A model generated the notes under the pieces. That model searched no databases. It was not told the DNA's origin and saw only the letters and a program-made list of their open reading frames with translations. This document shows, one piece after another, positions 41,842 to 50,634 of a DNA stretch of 64,000 nt. Source of the DNA: Labrenzia sp. CE80 (GTDB lineage: Bacteria; Pseudomonadota; Alphaproteobacteria; Rhizobiales; Stappiaceae); assembly GCF_009650605.1 (NCBI RefSeq), contig NZ_WAJT01000001.1, positions 2,329,936 through 2,393,935 of the forward strand. Direction: 5' to 3'. Made by a program: the position numbers and the translations under genes. Position 1 is the first letter of the stretch. The number at the start of each line of letters is the position of its first letter.

Positions 41842-43005
41842 ATGACAAAGGACACCGTTGCCGCATTTTCCGAGCTCCTGCCCGAACCGATTACAGGTGC
41901 ATCTGGACCGCTGGACGGATTGTCTTTTGCCGCCAAGGAAAATTACGAGTTCGCAGGTCGCGTAGCCTCCAACGGAAATCCTACATGGAAAGCAACTCAT
42001 ACGCCTGCAGAGAGGTCCGCTGCTTGTGTTGATACGTGCCTCGAGGCCGGCGCATCACTTGTCGGCTTTACGCACATGGATGAGCTCGCCTACAGCATTA
42101 TCGGCGCCAATGCCCATTTTGGCACGCCCGTGAACAGCGCTGCGCCAAGCCGTGTTCCAGGTGGGTCATCTTCAGGATCGGCCGCCGCCGTTGCCGCCAA
42201 TCTGGTGGACTTCGCCCTTGGCAGCGATACCGGTGGCTCCGTACGCATTCCTGCCGCCTTCTGCGGTCTCTTTGGGCTTCGAACAAGCCACCGCCGCATA
42301 TCGTCAAGCGGACTGGTGCCTTTGGCGCCCTCCTTTGATGTGCCAGGATGGTTTACGCGTGATCTTGACACGATGATCCGTGTCAGCGCCGCGTTTGGGA
42401 TTGATGCGGCGCAGGGCAAGCAGCCCTCGCGGCTCTGGTTGCCATCTTCGGTTTGGACTGGAATGAATGCAGACCTGCTGGATGCCTTGCAGCCAATGGT
42501 CAGCCGGCTGGAAGCATTGCTCGACCCTGCGGACACCACCCCGCTGCCCGCCCCTTCCCTTGAACATTGGTTCGAAACCTTTCGCGTTCATCAGGCTTAT
42601 GAGATCTGGCAAACAGTTGGCTCTTGGGTGTCCTCGACAGCTGCGCATTTCGGACCAGGCGTGACTGAACGCCTTGATATGGCCAGCAAGATCAGCGGCA
42701 CAGAGTTTGCCAAGGCTGCCGCTGATCGCGCGTCAATCTGCGCGGCCATGGATGCCCTCATGGATGACAGTACGATCCTGGTTCTGCCGACCGCCCCTGG
42801 ACCAGCACCAGAACTCGCCGCCAGCCAAGACGACCTGGACGTCGCGCGGAAGGCGATCATGTGTTTGACCAGCATCTCCGGTTTGAACCGCTATCCGGAG
42901 CTGACGATTCCAGGCGCAGTTGTCGGCAACGCGCCTGTGGGGCTGTCTCTTGTCGGCGCGCGTATGCACGATGAAGATTTGCTGGCTTTGGCCAGTTTGA
43001 TGTGA
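41842..43005 (+). CDS. Amidase (amidase signature family)
   Basis: 387 residues. The amidase-signature core is SRVPGGSSSGSAAAVAANLV followed by ALGSDTGGSVRIPAAFCGLF; the catalytic Ser-cisSer-Lys triad uses the Lys of SFAAKENYE and serines of GGSSSG and TGGSVR. Members hydrolyse simple amides, allophanate or acylated amines. It is somewhat shorter than GatA-type enzymes (about 480) and close to AtzF/indoleacetamide-type short amidases. It is 28 nt after GntR and 94 nt before the carbamoylase gene. Substrate not determinable. Confidence 0.9.
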   Translation: MTKDTVAAFSELLPEPITGASGPLDGLSFAAKENYEFAGRVASNGNPTWKATHTPAERSAACVDTCLEAGASLVGFTHMDELAYSIIGANAHFGTPVNSAAPSRVPGGSSSGSAAAVAANLVDFALGSDTGGSVRIPAAFCGLFGLRTSHRRISSSGLVPLAPSFDVPGWFTRDLDTMIRVSAAFGIDAAQGKQPSRLWLPSSVWTGMNADLLDALQPMVSRLEALLDPADTTPLPAPSLEHWFETFRVHQAYEIWQTVGSWVSSTAAHFGPGVTERLDMASKISGTEFAKAAADRASICAAMDALMDDSTILVLPTAPGPAPELAASQDDLDVARKAIMCLTSISGLNRYPELTIPGAVVGNAPVGLSLVGARMHDEDLLALASLM

Positions 43006-43099
43006 GGTACAGCCTCTCCCAGAAGCGCCGATCGCATCGAAACACTGGGATTATTTTCAACTTTGTCTCCTGATCAAGGTCACCCAAAAAGGCTATGAT

Positions 43100-44020
43100 A
43101 TGTCACGGAATCTGGTAATCGCGGCGGCTCAACTGGGCCCAATTCCTCGCGCCGAGAACCGGCCTTCAGTTGTTAGTCGAATGATACAACTGATGGAAAA
43201 AGCGGCATCGCGCGGCGCGGAGCTTGTGGTGTTTCCTGAGTTGGCGCTGACCACCTTTTTCCCGCGCTGGTATCTTCAGGATCAGAAAGAAATCGACACT
43301 TTCTTCGAAACACAGATGCCTTCTGAGGAAACTCAGCCACTTTTCGAGGCGGCAGCCCGACTGGGCCTGTCTTTCTCTTTTGGCTATGCGGAAAAGACAC
43401 AGGATGACAAAGGCGAAACGCAGCGTTTCAATACATCGGTGCTTGTTGGTCCGAACTGCGAGGTATTGCTAAAGTACCGCAAGATCCATTTGCCGGGGCA
43501 CTCGGACAACGAGCCTTGGCGCCCATTCCAGCATTTGGAAAAACGATATTTTGAAGTTGGAGACCTTGGTTTTCCAGTAGCTGAGGCTTTGGGTGGGCGG
43601 ATCGGCATGTGTATCTGCAATGATCGACGCTGGCCCGAAACCTTCCGCATTCTCGGACTACAAGGGGCCGAGCTGGTGCTTCTTGGCTATAACACGCCAG
43701 TTCACTATCCGCCTGCTCCTGACCATGATCACCTGCAGGATTTTCACAATCATCTGTCCATGCAAGCAGGGGCCTATCAGAACGGCGCATGGGTCGTTGG
43801 AGTTGCCAAGGCCGGGCACGAAGAGGGCTGCGATCTGATCGGTGGCTCTTGCATCATTGCGCCAACTGGTGAAATTGCCGCAAAATGCGTGACGCTTGGA
43901 GATGAGGTTGTCGTTGTCGAATGCGACCTGGATCGATGTCGGGAGATTCAGGACAACATTTTCAATTTTGCTGCCCACAGGCAGCCGGACCAATACGGCC
44001 TTCTGGTAGAAAAAGCTTAG
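43100..44020 (+). CDS. Nitrilase-superfamily hydrolase, N-carbamoyl-D-amino acid amidohydrolase type
   Basis: 306 residues, the length of D-carbamoylases. Glu-Lys-Cys triad: E47 in VVFPELALTTFFPRW, Lys in KYRKIHLPGHSD, Cys in RIGMCICNDRRWPETFR. The FFPRW, NDRRWPE and HDHLQ segments and the second histidine pair in the active-site rim are typical of N-carbamoyl-D-amino acid hydrolases of Agrobacterium. Reaction: N-carbamoyl-D-amino acid to D-amino acid, CO2 and ammonia, in the cytoplasm. Its stop overlaps the stop of the convergent hydratase gene by four nt. Confidence 0.92.
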   Translation: MSRNLVIAAAQLGPIPRAENRPSVVSRMIQLMEKAASRGAELVVFPELALTTFFPRWYLQDQKEIDTFFETQMPSEETQPLFEAAARLGLSFSFGYAEKTQDDKGETQRFNTSVLVGPNCEVLLKYRKIHLPGHSDNEPWRPFQHLEKRYFEVGDLGFPVAEALGGRIGMCICNDRRWPETFRILGLQGAELVLLGYNTPVHYPPAPDHDHLQDFHNHLSMQAGAYQNGAWVVGVAKAGHEEGCDLIGGSCIIAPTGEIAAKCVTLGDEVVVVECDLDRCREIQDNIFNFAAHRQPDQYGLLVEKA

Positions 44021-44754
44021 GATCTTGCAGCGATTCTGAGCGATACTTCGAGCTCTTCCCGCCAACGCGCTGTCCAGGTTTCTGGGCAGGAGACCTTCTG
44101 AATTCCGCTTAGCGAGCCGGTGATCACCCAATGCCCAGCCTTGAGGCCACCCAGGGTGTCACCGCCGTAGTTGACGTAGGCTCGAATGGACTCCACGGGA
44201 TCGATATCTTTGGCCTGAAAGGGCTCAGGTGTTTGGTCTCGGAAAAGGCTCAACTCTTTAACGGGCGAAGAAATATCGCCTATGAAAGGACGTTCCAATC
44301 CGAGAACAAGGCCTGCATTTGCGAAACAGTCTGCAACGCGTTCGGGGACATCAAGATCGACTGCTGTCAAACGCCAGTCGACCAATTCAAATGCAAGTGC
44401 AACACTTTGAATGGCGTTCAAAATTTCCTGACGCGAATAGGGCTGTCTATACCGCACGGGAAGGTCATGTTTGAGCTTGAAGGCAATTTCGGTCTCGAGT
44501 GCATTCACATGAGGGAGCGTCACGGGAGCCTGATGAACTGTTCCTGCAAAGATCGGAGCAGCGACACCGCTATTGGAACTGCGGGCTGCGACCTTCCAAC
44601 CAGCGACAGCCAGCCCGAGGGTACCGGCCACCGCTTTTTGCACGGCATAGCCGTCTGCCTCGCTTCCGAGTCTGCAGCTTTTCGGCAGACGCGCCAGCGT
44701 CGTGTGCGCTCTCCGCGCTTCGACAATCAATTGTGCTGCTGCTTCGATGCTCAT
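44017..44754 (-). CDS. 2-oxopent-4-enoate hydratase/4-oxalocrotonate decarboxylase-like protein (FAH superfamily)
   Basis: 245 residues, same size as MhpD-type hydratases. N-terminal helical part GYAVQKAVAGTLGLAVAGWK, then metal-ligand region NALETEIAFKLKHDLPVR (ExE), IQSVALAFELVDWRL and LKAGHWVITGSLSGIQKV. The fold handles 2-hydroxy-dienoates or 2-oxo acids with a divalent metal. It is the only minus-strand gene in the amidase-racemase group, convergent with the carbamoylase. Its link to N-carbamoyl metabolism is unclear; it might act on a carbon skeleton released by the amidase. Confidence 0.82.
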   Translation of the reverse strand: MSIEAAAQLIVEARRAHTTLARLPKSCRLGSEADGYAVQKAVAGTLGLAVAGWKVAARSSNSGVAAPIFAGTVHQAPVTLPHVNALETEIAFKLKHDLPVRYRQPYSRQEILNAIQSVALAFELVDWRLTAVDLDVPERVADCFANAGLVLGLERPFIGDISSPVKELSLFRDQTPEPFQAKDIDPVESIRAYVNYGGDTLGGLKAGHWVITGSLSGIQKVSCPETWTARWREELEVSLRIAARS

Positions 44755-44890
44755 TCAAGTGAAGGACTTCAGTCGGAGGACGAGGGACTTCCAAGCAATA
44801 GGAGGCTTGATTGCGCGACACAAGCTATTGTCCTTGTCGAACAGCTTACGAACCAAAGTGTCTTGAAAACAGCAACAAAAAGTAACCTCC

Positions 44891-45586
44891 ATGCCTCGTT
44901 CCTCATCGAACACTCACCTCTGCCGGGTCGCGCTTGTTAATCCCAACACGTCGCAAGCAACGACCCAGGCAATGGTCCACATCGCAGCTCGCGCTGCGCC
45001 GGAAATTGAAATCGTCGGTTTTACTGCGGCGTCTGGAGCAGAGTTGATCAGCAATGAGGATCAATTGGCCACTGCGGCTGAAGTTGTTGCTGCAATGGAC
45101 CCGCTCTTGTTCAACGGGCACTCAGGCGTAATCGTTTCTGCGTTCGGAGATCCCGGACTCCAAGCCTTGCAAAGTGCATTGGACATTCCGGTGGTGGGGA
45201 TCGCAGAGCAAAGTATGGCGCGCGCTGCTCAGGACAACAGACGCTTTTCAGTTGTCACCACCACTCCGGAGTTGATCTGCTCGATCCAAACCTGTGCTGA
45301 GATCTATGGCTTTGGCGCTCAGCTGATGTCGATCAGAATAACCGAAGGCGCACTGCACGAAACAATGGCCGATCCGGACCTGCTTTTGACCAGGCTTCGA
45401 AACGGAATTGACCTGGCAATTGAAGAGGACAATGCAGAAGCCATCATCATCGGTGGGGGCCCGCTTGCCCAAGCTGCGAGCACGCTCGCCAAGGACGTAA
45501 AAGTCCCGCTAGTAGAGCCTGTGCCGGCAGCCGTTCTGGGTCTCACCGCACTTCTGAGCCGCAAGGACTTGAACTTCCCGCAATGA
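44891..45586 (+). CDS. Asp/Glu/hydantoin racemase family protein lacking both catalytic cysteines
   Basis: 231 residues. Family N-terminus LVNPNTSQATTQAM and GDPGLQAL are clear. In true hydantoin/Asp/Glu racemases Cys is at ACFGDP and again in GCAGM or GCTG. Here the first site is SAFGDPGL (Ala) and the second IIIGGGPLAQAA (Gly), so two-base racemisation by Cys is impossible. Related GGGPL proteins occur in bacterial catabolic clusters without proven function. With a D-carbamoylase and amidase nearby a hydantoin-type substrate is suggested, but the reaction could be a hydrolase, lyase or binding function. Confidence 0.85.
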   Translation: MPRSSSNTHLCRVALVNPNTSQATTQAMVHIAARAAPEIEIVGFTAASGAELISNEDQLATAAEVVAAMDPLLFNGHSGVIVSAFGDPGLQALQSALDIPVVGIAEQSMARAAQDNRRFSVVTTTPELICSIQTCAEIYGFGAQLMSIRITEGALHETMADPDLLLTRLRNGIDLAIEEDNAEAIIIGGGPLAQAASTLAKDVKVPLVEPVPAAVLGLTALLSRKDLNFPQ

Positions 45587-45838
45587 ATCGGCCCTACATC
45601 CAGCGTTCGGGGCAGGCTCAAAGCCGAGCATGCACTAACAATCAAAATGAACCAATCAAGTGGGGCCGATCAGATCAAGACCACAACATGCCTTCAGGTT
45701 CGCAGAAATCTGGTAGAAAAGGTGGATTGTTGTTCAGGGGCATTTTGTTGCGATCGGCACATTGACTGCGATGGACAGAAACGCTTTTGCCATGTTTCAG
45801 GTTAGGTGTTGCTGAACGTAAGAATTCTGAAAGCATGA

Positions 45839-46363
45839 TCACGTTGTTGGGGTTAGCCCAAAACGCGCGGAGATCTCATCAATGCAAACGTCAGTTTCTT
45901 GTTCCGACACCAAGTTTCGCATTCCCATTCCCCGTAAGGTGGACAGGAACAGATGAACATCCAGATCGCCTTCTTCTCGGCCATAGTAGCGCGCAATCTT
46001 GGTATCGAATGCAGTCATGTGCTCGTCCACTAGGGTTTTGAGCTCAGGTTCAAGCTGGGCTTCCAAAATCAAGCTAAGAAAAAAACGCATGCGCCCCTGG
46101 TTCGATGACAACACATTCAAGCCCTGCCTCAGGGCATCGCGAGTTTGTTTTTCGTCAGTGTTCTTGTTGGTCGCGTTTTCAACGTGACCTTGTAGAAGGC
46201 CTTTGATCAGGTCAATTTTCTTCGGGAAATAGTAAGTGAGCAGTGATTGGCGGATGCCGGCTGCTTTTGCGACTTGTGGCTGCGTAAATTTTTTGACGCC
46301 ATACGTTTGCATGATGTCGAGCGCAGCTTGAAGAATGAGTTCCCTTTTTTGTTCGTCAGCCAC
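45839..46363 (-). CDS. TetR family transcriptional regulator
   Basis: 174 residues from GTG 46363, chosen because GGGGAGAG lies just upstream; the frame extends to 46408 without family sequence. HTH: ILQAALDIMQTYGVKKFTQP then VAKAAGIRQSLLTYYFPKKI. The C-terminal ligand-binding domain is short. It is the last gene of the receptor-MFS-methyltransferase set on the minus strand and may repress that set. Palindromes before the receptor gene could be its operator. Confidence 0.88.
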   Translation of the reverse strand: MADEQKRELILQAALDIMQTYGVKKFTQPQVAKAAGIRQSLLTYYFPKKIDLIKGLLQGHVENATNKNTDEKQTRDALRQGLNVLSSNQGRMRFFLSLILEAQLEPELKTLVDEHMTAFDTKIARYYGREEGDLDVHLFLSTLRGMGMRNLVSEQETDVCIDEISARFGLTPTT

Positions 46364-46445
46364 TAGTCTCTCCCCAACAGCCGAAAGCCTCCACGGACCT
46401 TGTTCCAAAAGCGCATTTCAACTGTGTCGATCATATAGACCGGTT

Positions 46446-47114
46446 TTACCGGCTTAGGAATCCTCTGTAATCAAGTGCCCTGAAAAACTCTATTGATGTC
46501 TTAAAGCCGCCTGCTCGTACAGCTGTAGACAATCGGTCTTGTGACGGTGCATCCCAGCCATTGGCAATCCGGACCGACATCTGTTGAACATCTGCTTCTG
46601 AGTGCCCAGCTTGCCGCGCCCATTCATTATACTCCGGTGACACGGGCTCGGATCCTGGAACATATTCAAGATGAAGCAGGGGGCTGGCAGGCTTCAGGAC
46701 TTGAAATAATGCTCTGAAGAAACGCGTTTTTGCGGTATCTCCCTGAATAAAATGTGAGACAAGATTGGCAATCGCCGCGTCTGCTTTTTGTTCGCTGTCA
46801 AAAACCTCCATGGGGTGGTTATGAAGGGAGACGCGGTCTTTGAGCGAAAGTTCATCCAGCTTTATGTCCAGCAGTGCAACCATGTCCGGAGACGGCTCGA
46901 TTGCAATAAAACTCCAGCCAGGTTCCGCCTTTGCAAGCGGTATGATCTCCGCCCCGGTTCCGGCCCCGGCAACGAGGATGGTTGCTTTCTCCCCGAGCTG
47001 AGTTCGAAGCATTGGTAGAGTAAGTTCCGGTATGAGGCCATATCCCGGAACAAGCCGGGGCATGCGAAGGTCATAAGAGGCCGCATGCTCGCCGCGGAAC
47101 AGTTGTGTTGTCAT
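46446..47114 (-). CDS. Class I SAM-dependent methyltransferase
   Basis: 222 residues. SAM-binding motif I is ILVAGAGTGAEIIPLAKAEP near residue 47, the acidic ribose contact is IAIEPSPDM, and AIANLVSHFI and LLHLEYVPG are later motifs. N-terminus YDLRMPRLVPGYGLIPEL is typical of small-molecule methyltransferases of this type. Soluble. It lies 24 nt after the MFS gene. Substrate unknown; modification of a chelator or antibiotic carried by the receptor/MFS pair is one possibility. Confidence 0.85.
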   Translation of the reverse strand: MTTQLFRGEHAASYDLRMPRLVPGYGLIPELTLPMLRTQLGEKATILVAGAGTGAEIIPLAKAEPGWSFIAIEPSPDMVALLDIKLDELSLKDRVSLHNHPMEVFDSEQKADAAIANLVSHFIQGDTAKTRFFRALFQVLKPASPLLHLEYVPGSEPVSPEYNEWARQAGHSEADVQQMSVRIANGWDAPSQDRLSTAVRAGGFKTSIEFFRALDYRGFLSR

Positions 47115-47138
47115 TTTTTCCTCTCCCGATTCGCTGCT

Positions 47139-48353
47139 CTAATTGTCGTAGGTCTTGCGCCTGAGCCAGAAGACGATCGCTGCAGATAGACACAGTCCAA
47201 CGCCGGCCGCGGGCACAGCGATTGCAGAGGCTGAGTTTAGAACCGCACCGGTGATCGGACCGATAGCCATGCCAAGTCCCTGAAATATTGCGTTGATGCC
47301 GGCAATTTTGGCTTGAACACCGCTACCGCTCACAAGGCTCATAGCTCCCAGGTTGCCAGGAAACAGCAATCCAAGGCTAATGCCCATAAGGGCCATCGAG
47401 ATCAAGATCGTGGCAAAGTCTTGAGCCAACCCCAAGCACAACATTGCTATACCGCCAAGCAGAGCCGAGCGGATTACAAATTGCTGTGGATCCCAGTTGA
47501 GCCGTTTCAGCGCAACTAGCTGGACAAACACCATTGTCAGCGATGTTGCAGTTAAAACACCACCTGCAGCGGTGATCGATTGCGCAGGGTCGTAGCTGTA
47601 ATAATCCTGAAACCGGAGTGCGGTCGTCTGTTGTAAAATGCTGAATAGTGAGACACCAAGGAACGTCACAAGAAAGTTAGGCGCCACCAGTTTCAGGTCT
47701 AAACTGGCACTTTTCTGACTACGGGAAACTGGATTGGACTTTCCTGTTTCGGGAAGCAGAAAGACAACGGCCATGGCTCCGAGAAGAACAGCCATTGCGG
47801 CCAGGCAAAATGTGGCGGCTGGCCAATTGCCTCCAACTCTCCAGGCGAGCGAAGACCCGATGACCGCGCCAAGTCCAAAGGCTGCCCCGAGCAGCCCCAT
47901 GCCCTGAATGCGTCTCGTCCGATCAGTCGTGTCGGCAATGTAAGCCTGTGCAGCCGGAATCGTACCGGCCACAAGACTTGTCTGCGAAACCCGGACCGCA
48001 AACAACAAAGCCAGGGCGACGGGCACAACTAGCGTTCCCGCCAAGCGCAGCTGAATTACACCTGCCATCAGCAAGAGGCAGATTGGCAATGCAAGAAGCC
48101 CGATGAGGAGAACTGGTTTCCTTCCCAGTCTTTCTGTGAGCACGCCCCAGACCGGAGCTGCAAGCATTGCAGCTAAGGCTGAAATGCTCATTAGAGCTCC
48201 GGTTTGAAGGTCAGTGAAGCCCATTTGACGTCCAAGCGGCGGTAAGAGAACCAGGACAACAGCAAGACCCGCAGCCTTCAAGGTGAGGCCCGTAAAGAGG
48301 CTTAGCTGAGCGGTCTTCGATGATGGGGGTATTTCAGAGAGAGGAGTCTGCAT
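47139..48353 (-). CDS. MFS transporter
   Basis: 404 residues and about 12 membrane helices. The MFS loop 2-3 motif is GVLTERLGRKPVLLIGLLAL, and GMGLLGAAFGLGAVIGSSLA matches the TM5 motif C of drug/H+ antiporters. It lies 9 nt after the TonB receptor gene. It could export a siderophore or carry the receptor's ligand across the inner membrane; MFS importers are known partners of TonB receptors in siderophore uptake. Confidence 0.9.
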   Translation of the reverse strand: MQTPLSEIPPSSKTAQLSLFTGLTLKAAGLAVVLVLLPPLGRQMGFTDLQTGALMSISALAAMLAAPVWGVLTERLGRKPVLLIGLLALPICLLLMAGVIQLRLAGTLVVPVALALLFAVRVSQTSLVAGTIPAAQAYIADTTDRTRRIQGMGLLGAAFGLGAVIGSSLAWRVGGNWPAATFCLAAMAVLLGAMAVVFLLPETGKSNPVSRSQKSASLDLKLVAPNFLVTFLGVSLFSILQQTTALRFQDYYSYDPAQSITAAGGVLTATSLTMVFVQLVALKRLNWDPQQFVIRSALLGGIAMLCLGLAQDFATILISMALMGISLGLLFPGNLGAMSLVSGSGVQAKIAGINAIFQGLGMAIGPITGAVLNSASAIAVPAAGVGLCLSAAIVFWLRRKTYDN

Positions 48354-48362
48354 CTTGCCCGC

Positions 48363-50546
48363 CTAGAACTTTACGCGTGCGCCGACGCCGAATGCGCGTC
48401 CTTTTCCCGGAATTCCAGCAAATACATTTTGCCCGCTGGAATTGGTTCCCGTCAGATAAGCCGACGTGGTGTAGGATTTGTCGAAAAGGTTCTCGACATA
48501 GCCATAGATTTCAAGGTCCTCCTTTTGCCAGCCGGCGCGCAGATTTACGAGATCATACGCCTTGAGTTCGCGGTTGTTGGCCGGATCAATTTGTCTGGAT
48601 CCTGTGTGGGTATATTCGACGCGTCCGAATAAGTCCCCGGTTAAGATACCAGCGTCGATTTGATGCCGGTATTCTGCAAAAAGCGCAGCTGTGAGGTTCG
48701 GCGCATAGGGAACATCATTACCCTTGAGTGTGGTGTTCACGCCACCGGTAATCTCCGCACGCAAGAGGCCCACGTTGGCTCCGAACTGGAGGTTTTCAAT
48801 AGGTTCGGCGACAACGCTCAACTCTACGCCATAGCTTTCTGTATCTGCGTTTTGGACGTCGAACCGGCCGGAAATTGGGTTAAAAGTGAAGAGTTGCTCG
48901 TCCGCAGTATCGTTGAAGAAAACCGATCCTGCCAGGTGGAGCCATTCGATCCCGGGCTGCCCGCGCAGGCCGGCTTCATACGTCCAGGTGCTGGAGCTTT
49001 CATATTCTGTGAGCGGTATGCCAAGTGAGGCAAACTGATTGAAGAAGAGATAGCCACCGGGCTTTTCACCGCGGGCGATTGTTCCATAGACCGTCAGCTC
49101 CGGCATTACGTCGTAACCCACACCGGCACGGCCGGTAACGAAATTGAATGAGCTGTCATGTTCTTCGTTGAAAACGGCCCCGCTTGGGCGCGCTACATAG
49201 TTTCCGGAAAAGTCCTGACTTTCATATGTATATCGGGCTCCACCGATCAGCCGCAATTTCTCACCGACGGGGATTGTCACTTCACCAAATGCTGCCAAGT
49301 TTGTCTTATTCAAGTCGCCAGTGTAAGCGCCGTTCGCAATAAACTGGCTGGTGATATCCGTCGTGCTTTCAAAGTCGGAGTAAAAACCGCTAACGCCCGC
49401 GACCCACTGGCCATCGGTCCCGATATCGCCATTAAGCCTGAATTCCTGACTGAATTGCGTGTTGTCTTCATCCATCTGCCGGACGTTAAGGCCAATCGTC
49501 TGGAATGCGGAAGCCGGAAATCCGCTTTGTTCCGAAATGATAAAACCATCCAGAAGATCGGCTTCGAAATCGATCTGGTAGTAGGATAACCCAGTGAGGG
49601 ATGTCAGAGTTGCGTAATCAAGATCATGCTGTATCTCGAGCGAAGAGCCAATCGTATCGATAGTCGACTTGGGGACCGGGTTGTAGGAATTTCGAGGCAA
49701 GTTCGGATCGTCGATCCACACGCCCGTGGTTGGTCGGGTGTCGTTCCTATTGTAGCGAACCGACAGTGTTGCGTCTGTAGTATCGGAAATCTCCGCGCTG
49801 ACTTTTGCGGACAATGCACCGAAATACTCTTCCCGGACAGAGCGGTCATCGTTGCTTACCAAGTTTGGCGCGCTGAATGAGAAATTGCGGATATCACCGT
49901 CATAGCCATGAAGTTCGCCTGAGACGCGTGCTGTTACTCGCTCGCTTATTGCGCCGTTTAGGTAGCCACTGACTTCACGATTGCCATACGATCCGATTTC
50001 GGTTGCAAGGCCTGCGGACAAATCGGCGGTTGCTTCTTCTGTCTTGATAACAACGGCCCCTGCTTGGGAATTTAAGCCGAAAAGGGTGCCTTGGGGTCCT
50101 TTCAGGACTTCTATTGATTTGACGTCAAAAAAACGTTGGTCGAAAACACGAACCGGAACCGGGACGCCATCGACATAGTAGTTCACCGATGGTGCAATCA
50201 ACGCGGAGGAAGAGCCGATGCCTCTGAGATTCATCGTGTTGGCGAAAGACAAGCCACTATCAGAGAAATTGAAGTTTGGAATCCAGCGGGAGAGGTCTTC
50301 GATCTTCTCAATGCCTGCGTCATCAAGCTGAGCGCTGCTCAGCGCATCTATCGAGAACGGGACATGCTGGATTGGCTCTTCGAATTTTCGAGCTGACACG
50401 ATGATCGTGTCCAGAACAGCCACATCGGCAATCTGATCGAGCGCGCCATCAGGAGCAGATGCGTCTTGGCCGTACGCTGCGGTTACAATTGAGCAAATCC
50501 CGGCCGTCAAGATCAGTCGAATTTTCAAAGATACGTTGGTTCGCAT
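48363..50546 (-). CDS. TonB-dependent outer-membrane receptor
   Basis: 727 residues from ATG 50546 (AGGTGGGG upstream); an earlier ATG at 50591 overlaps the promoter repeats. Signal peptide MRTNVSLKIRLILTAGICSI to AYGQ. Plug domain begins near DTIIVSARKFEEPIQHVPFS with NLRGIGSS, followed by the beta-barrel with alternating aromatic strands and the terminal Phe of GVGARVKF required for outer-membrane insertion. No N-terminal signalling extension. The type resembles receptors for siderophores or plant/marine polyphenolic compounds. First gene of the minus-strand set with MFS, methyltransferase and TetR. Confidence 0.92.
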   Translation of the reverse strand: MRTNVSLKIRLILTAGICSIVTAAYGQDASAPDGALDQIADVAVLDTIIVSARKFEEPIQHVPFSIDALSSAQLDDAGIEKIEDLSRWIPNFNFSDSGLSFANTMNLRGIGSSSALIAPSVNYYVDGVPVPVRVFDQRFFDVKSIEVLKGPQGTLFGLNSQAGAVVIKTEEATADLSAGLATEIGSYGNREVSGYLNGAISERVTARVSGELHGYDGDIRNFSFSAPNLVSNDDRSVREEYFGALSAKVSAEISDTTDATLSVRYNRNDTRPTTGVWIDDPNLPRNSYNPVPKSTIDTIGSSLEIQHDLDYATLTSLTGLSYYQIDFEADLLDGFIISEQSGFPASAFQTIGLNVRQMDEDNTQFSQEFRLNGDIGTDGQWVAGVSGFYSDFESTTDITSQFIANGAYTGDLNKTNLAAFGEVTIPVGEKLRLIGGARYTYESQDFSGNYVARPSGAVFNEEHDSSFNFVTGRAGVGYDVMPELTVYGTIARGEKPGGYLFFNQFASLGIPLTEYESSSTWTYEAGLRGQPGIEWLHLAGSVFFNDTADEQLFTFNPISGRFDVQNADTESYGVELSVVAEPIENLQFGANVGLLRAEITGGVNTTLKGNDVPYAPNLTAALFAEYRHQIDAGILTGDLFGRVEYTHTGSRQIDPANNRELKAYDLVNLRAGWQKEDLEIYGYVENLFDKSYTTSAYLTGTNSSGQNVFAGIPGKGRAFGVGARVKF

Positions 50547-50566
50547 GTTGCCCCACCTGCATAAAT

Positions 50567-50607
50567 CAACTTTAGTTGGTTTACCTACCAATATTAAAAT
50601 ATGAATG
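50567..50607 (-). promoter_or_regulatory. Overlapping palindromes and -35 of TonB-receptor promoter
   Basis: CAACT-TT-AGTTG (50567-50578) and TTGGT-TTACCT-ACCAA (50576-50591) overlap directly upstream of the receptor gene. On the minus strand TTGACA, a consensus -35, is complementary to the bases just beyond (around 50604-50609). The repeats therefore overlap the -10/+1 region, a repressor-like arrangement that fits TetR control. Confidence 0.5.
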
Positions 50608-50634
50608 TCAACCTCAACTTATTAATGCCCTTCG

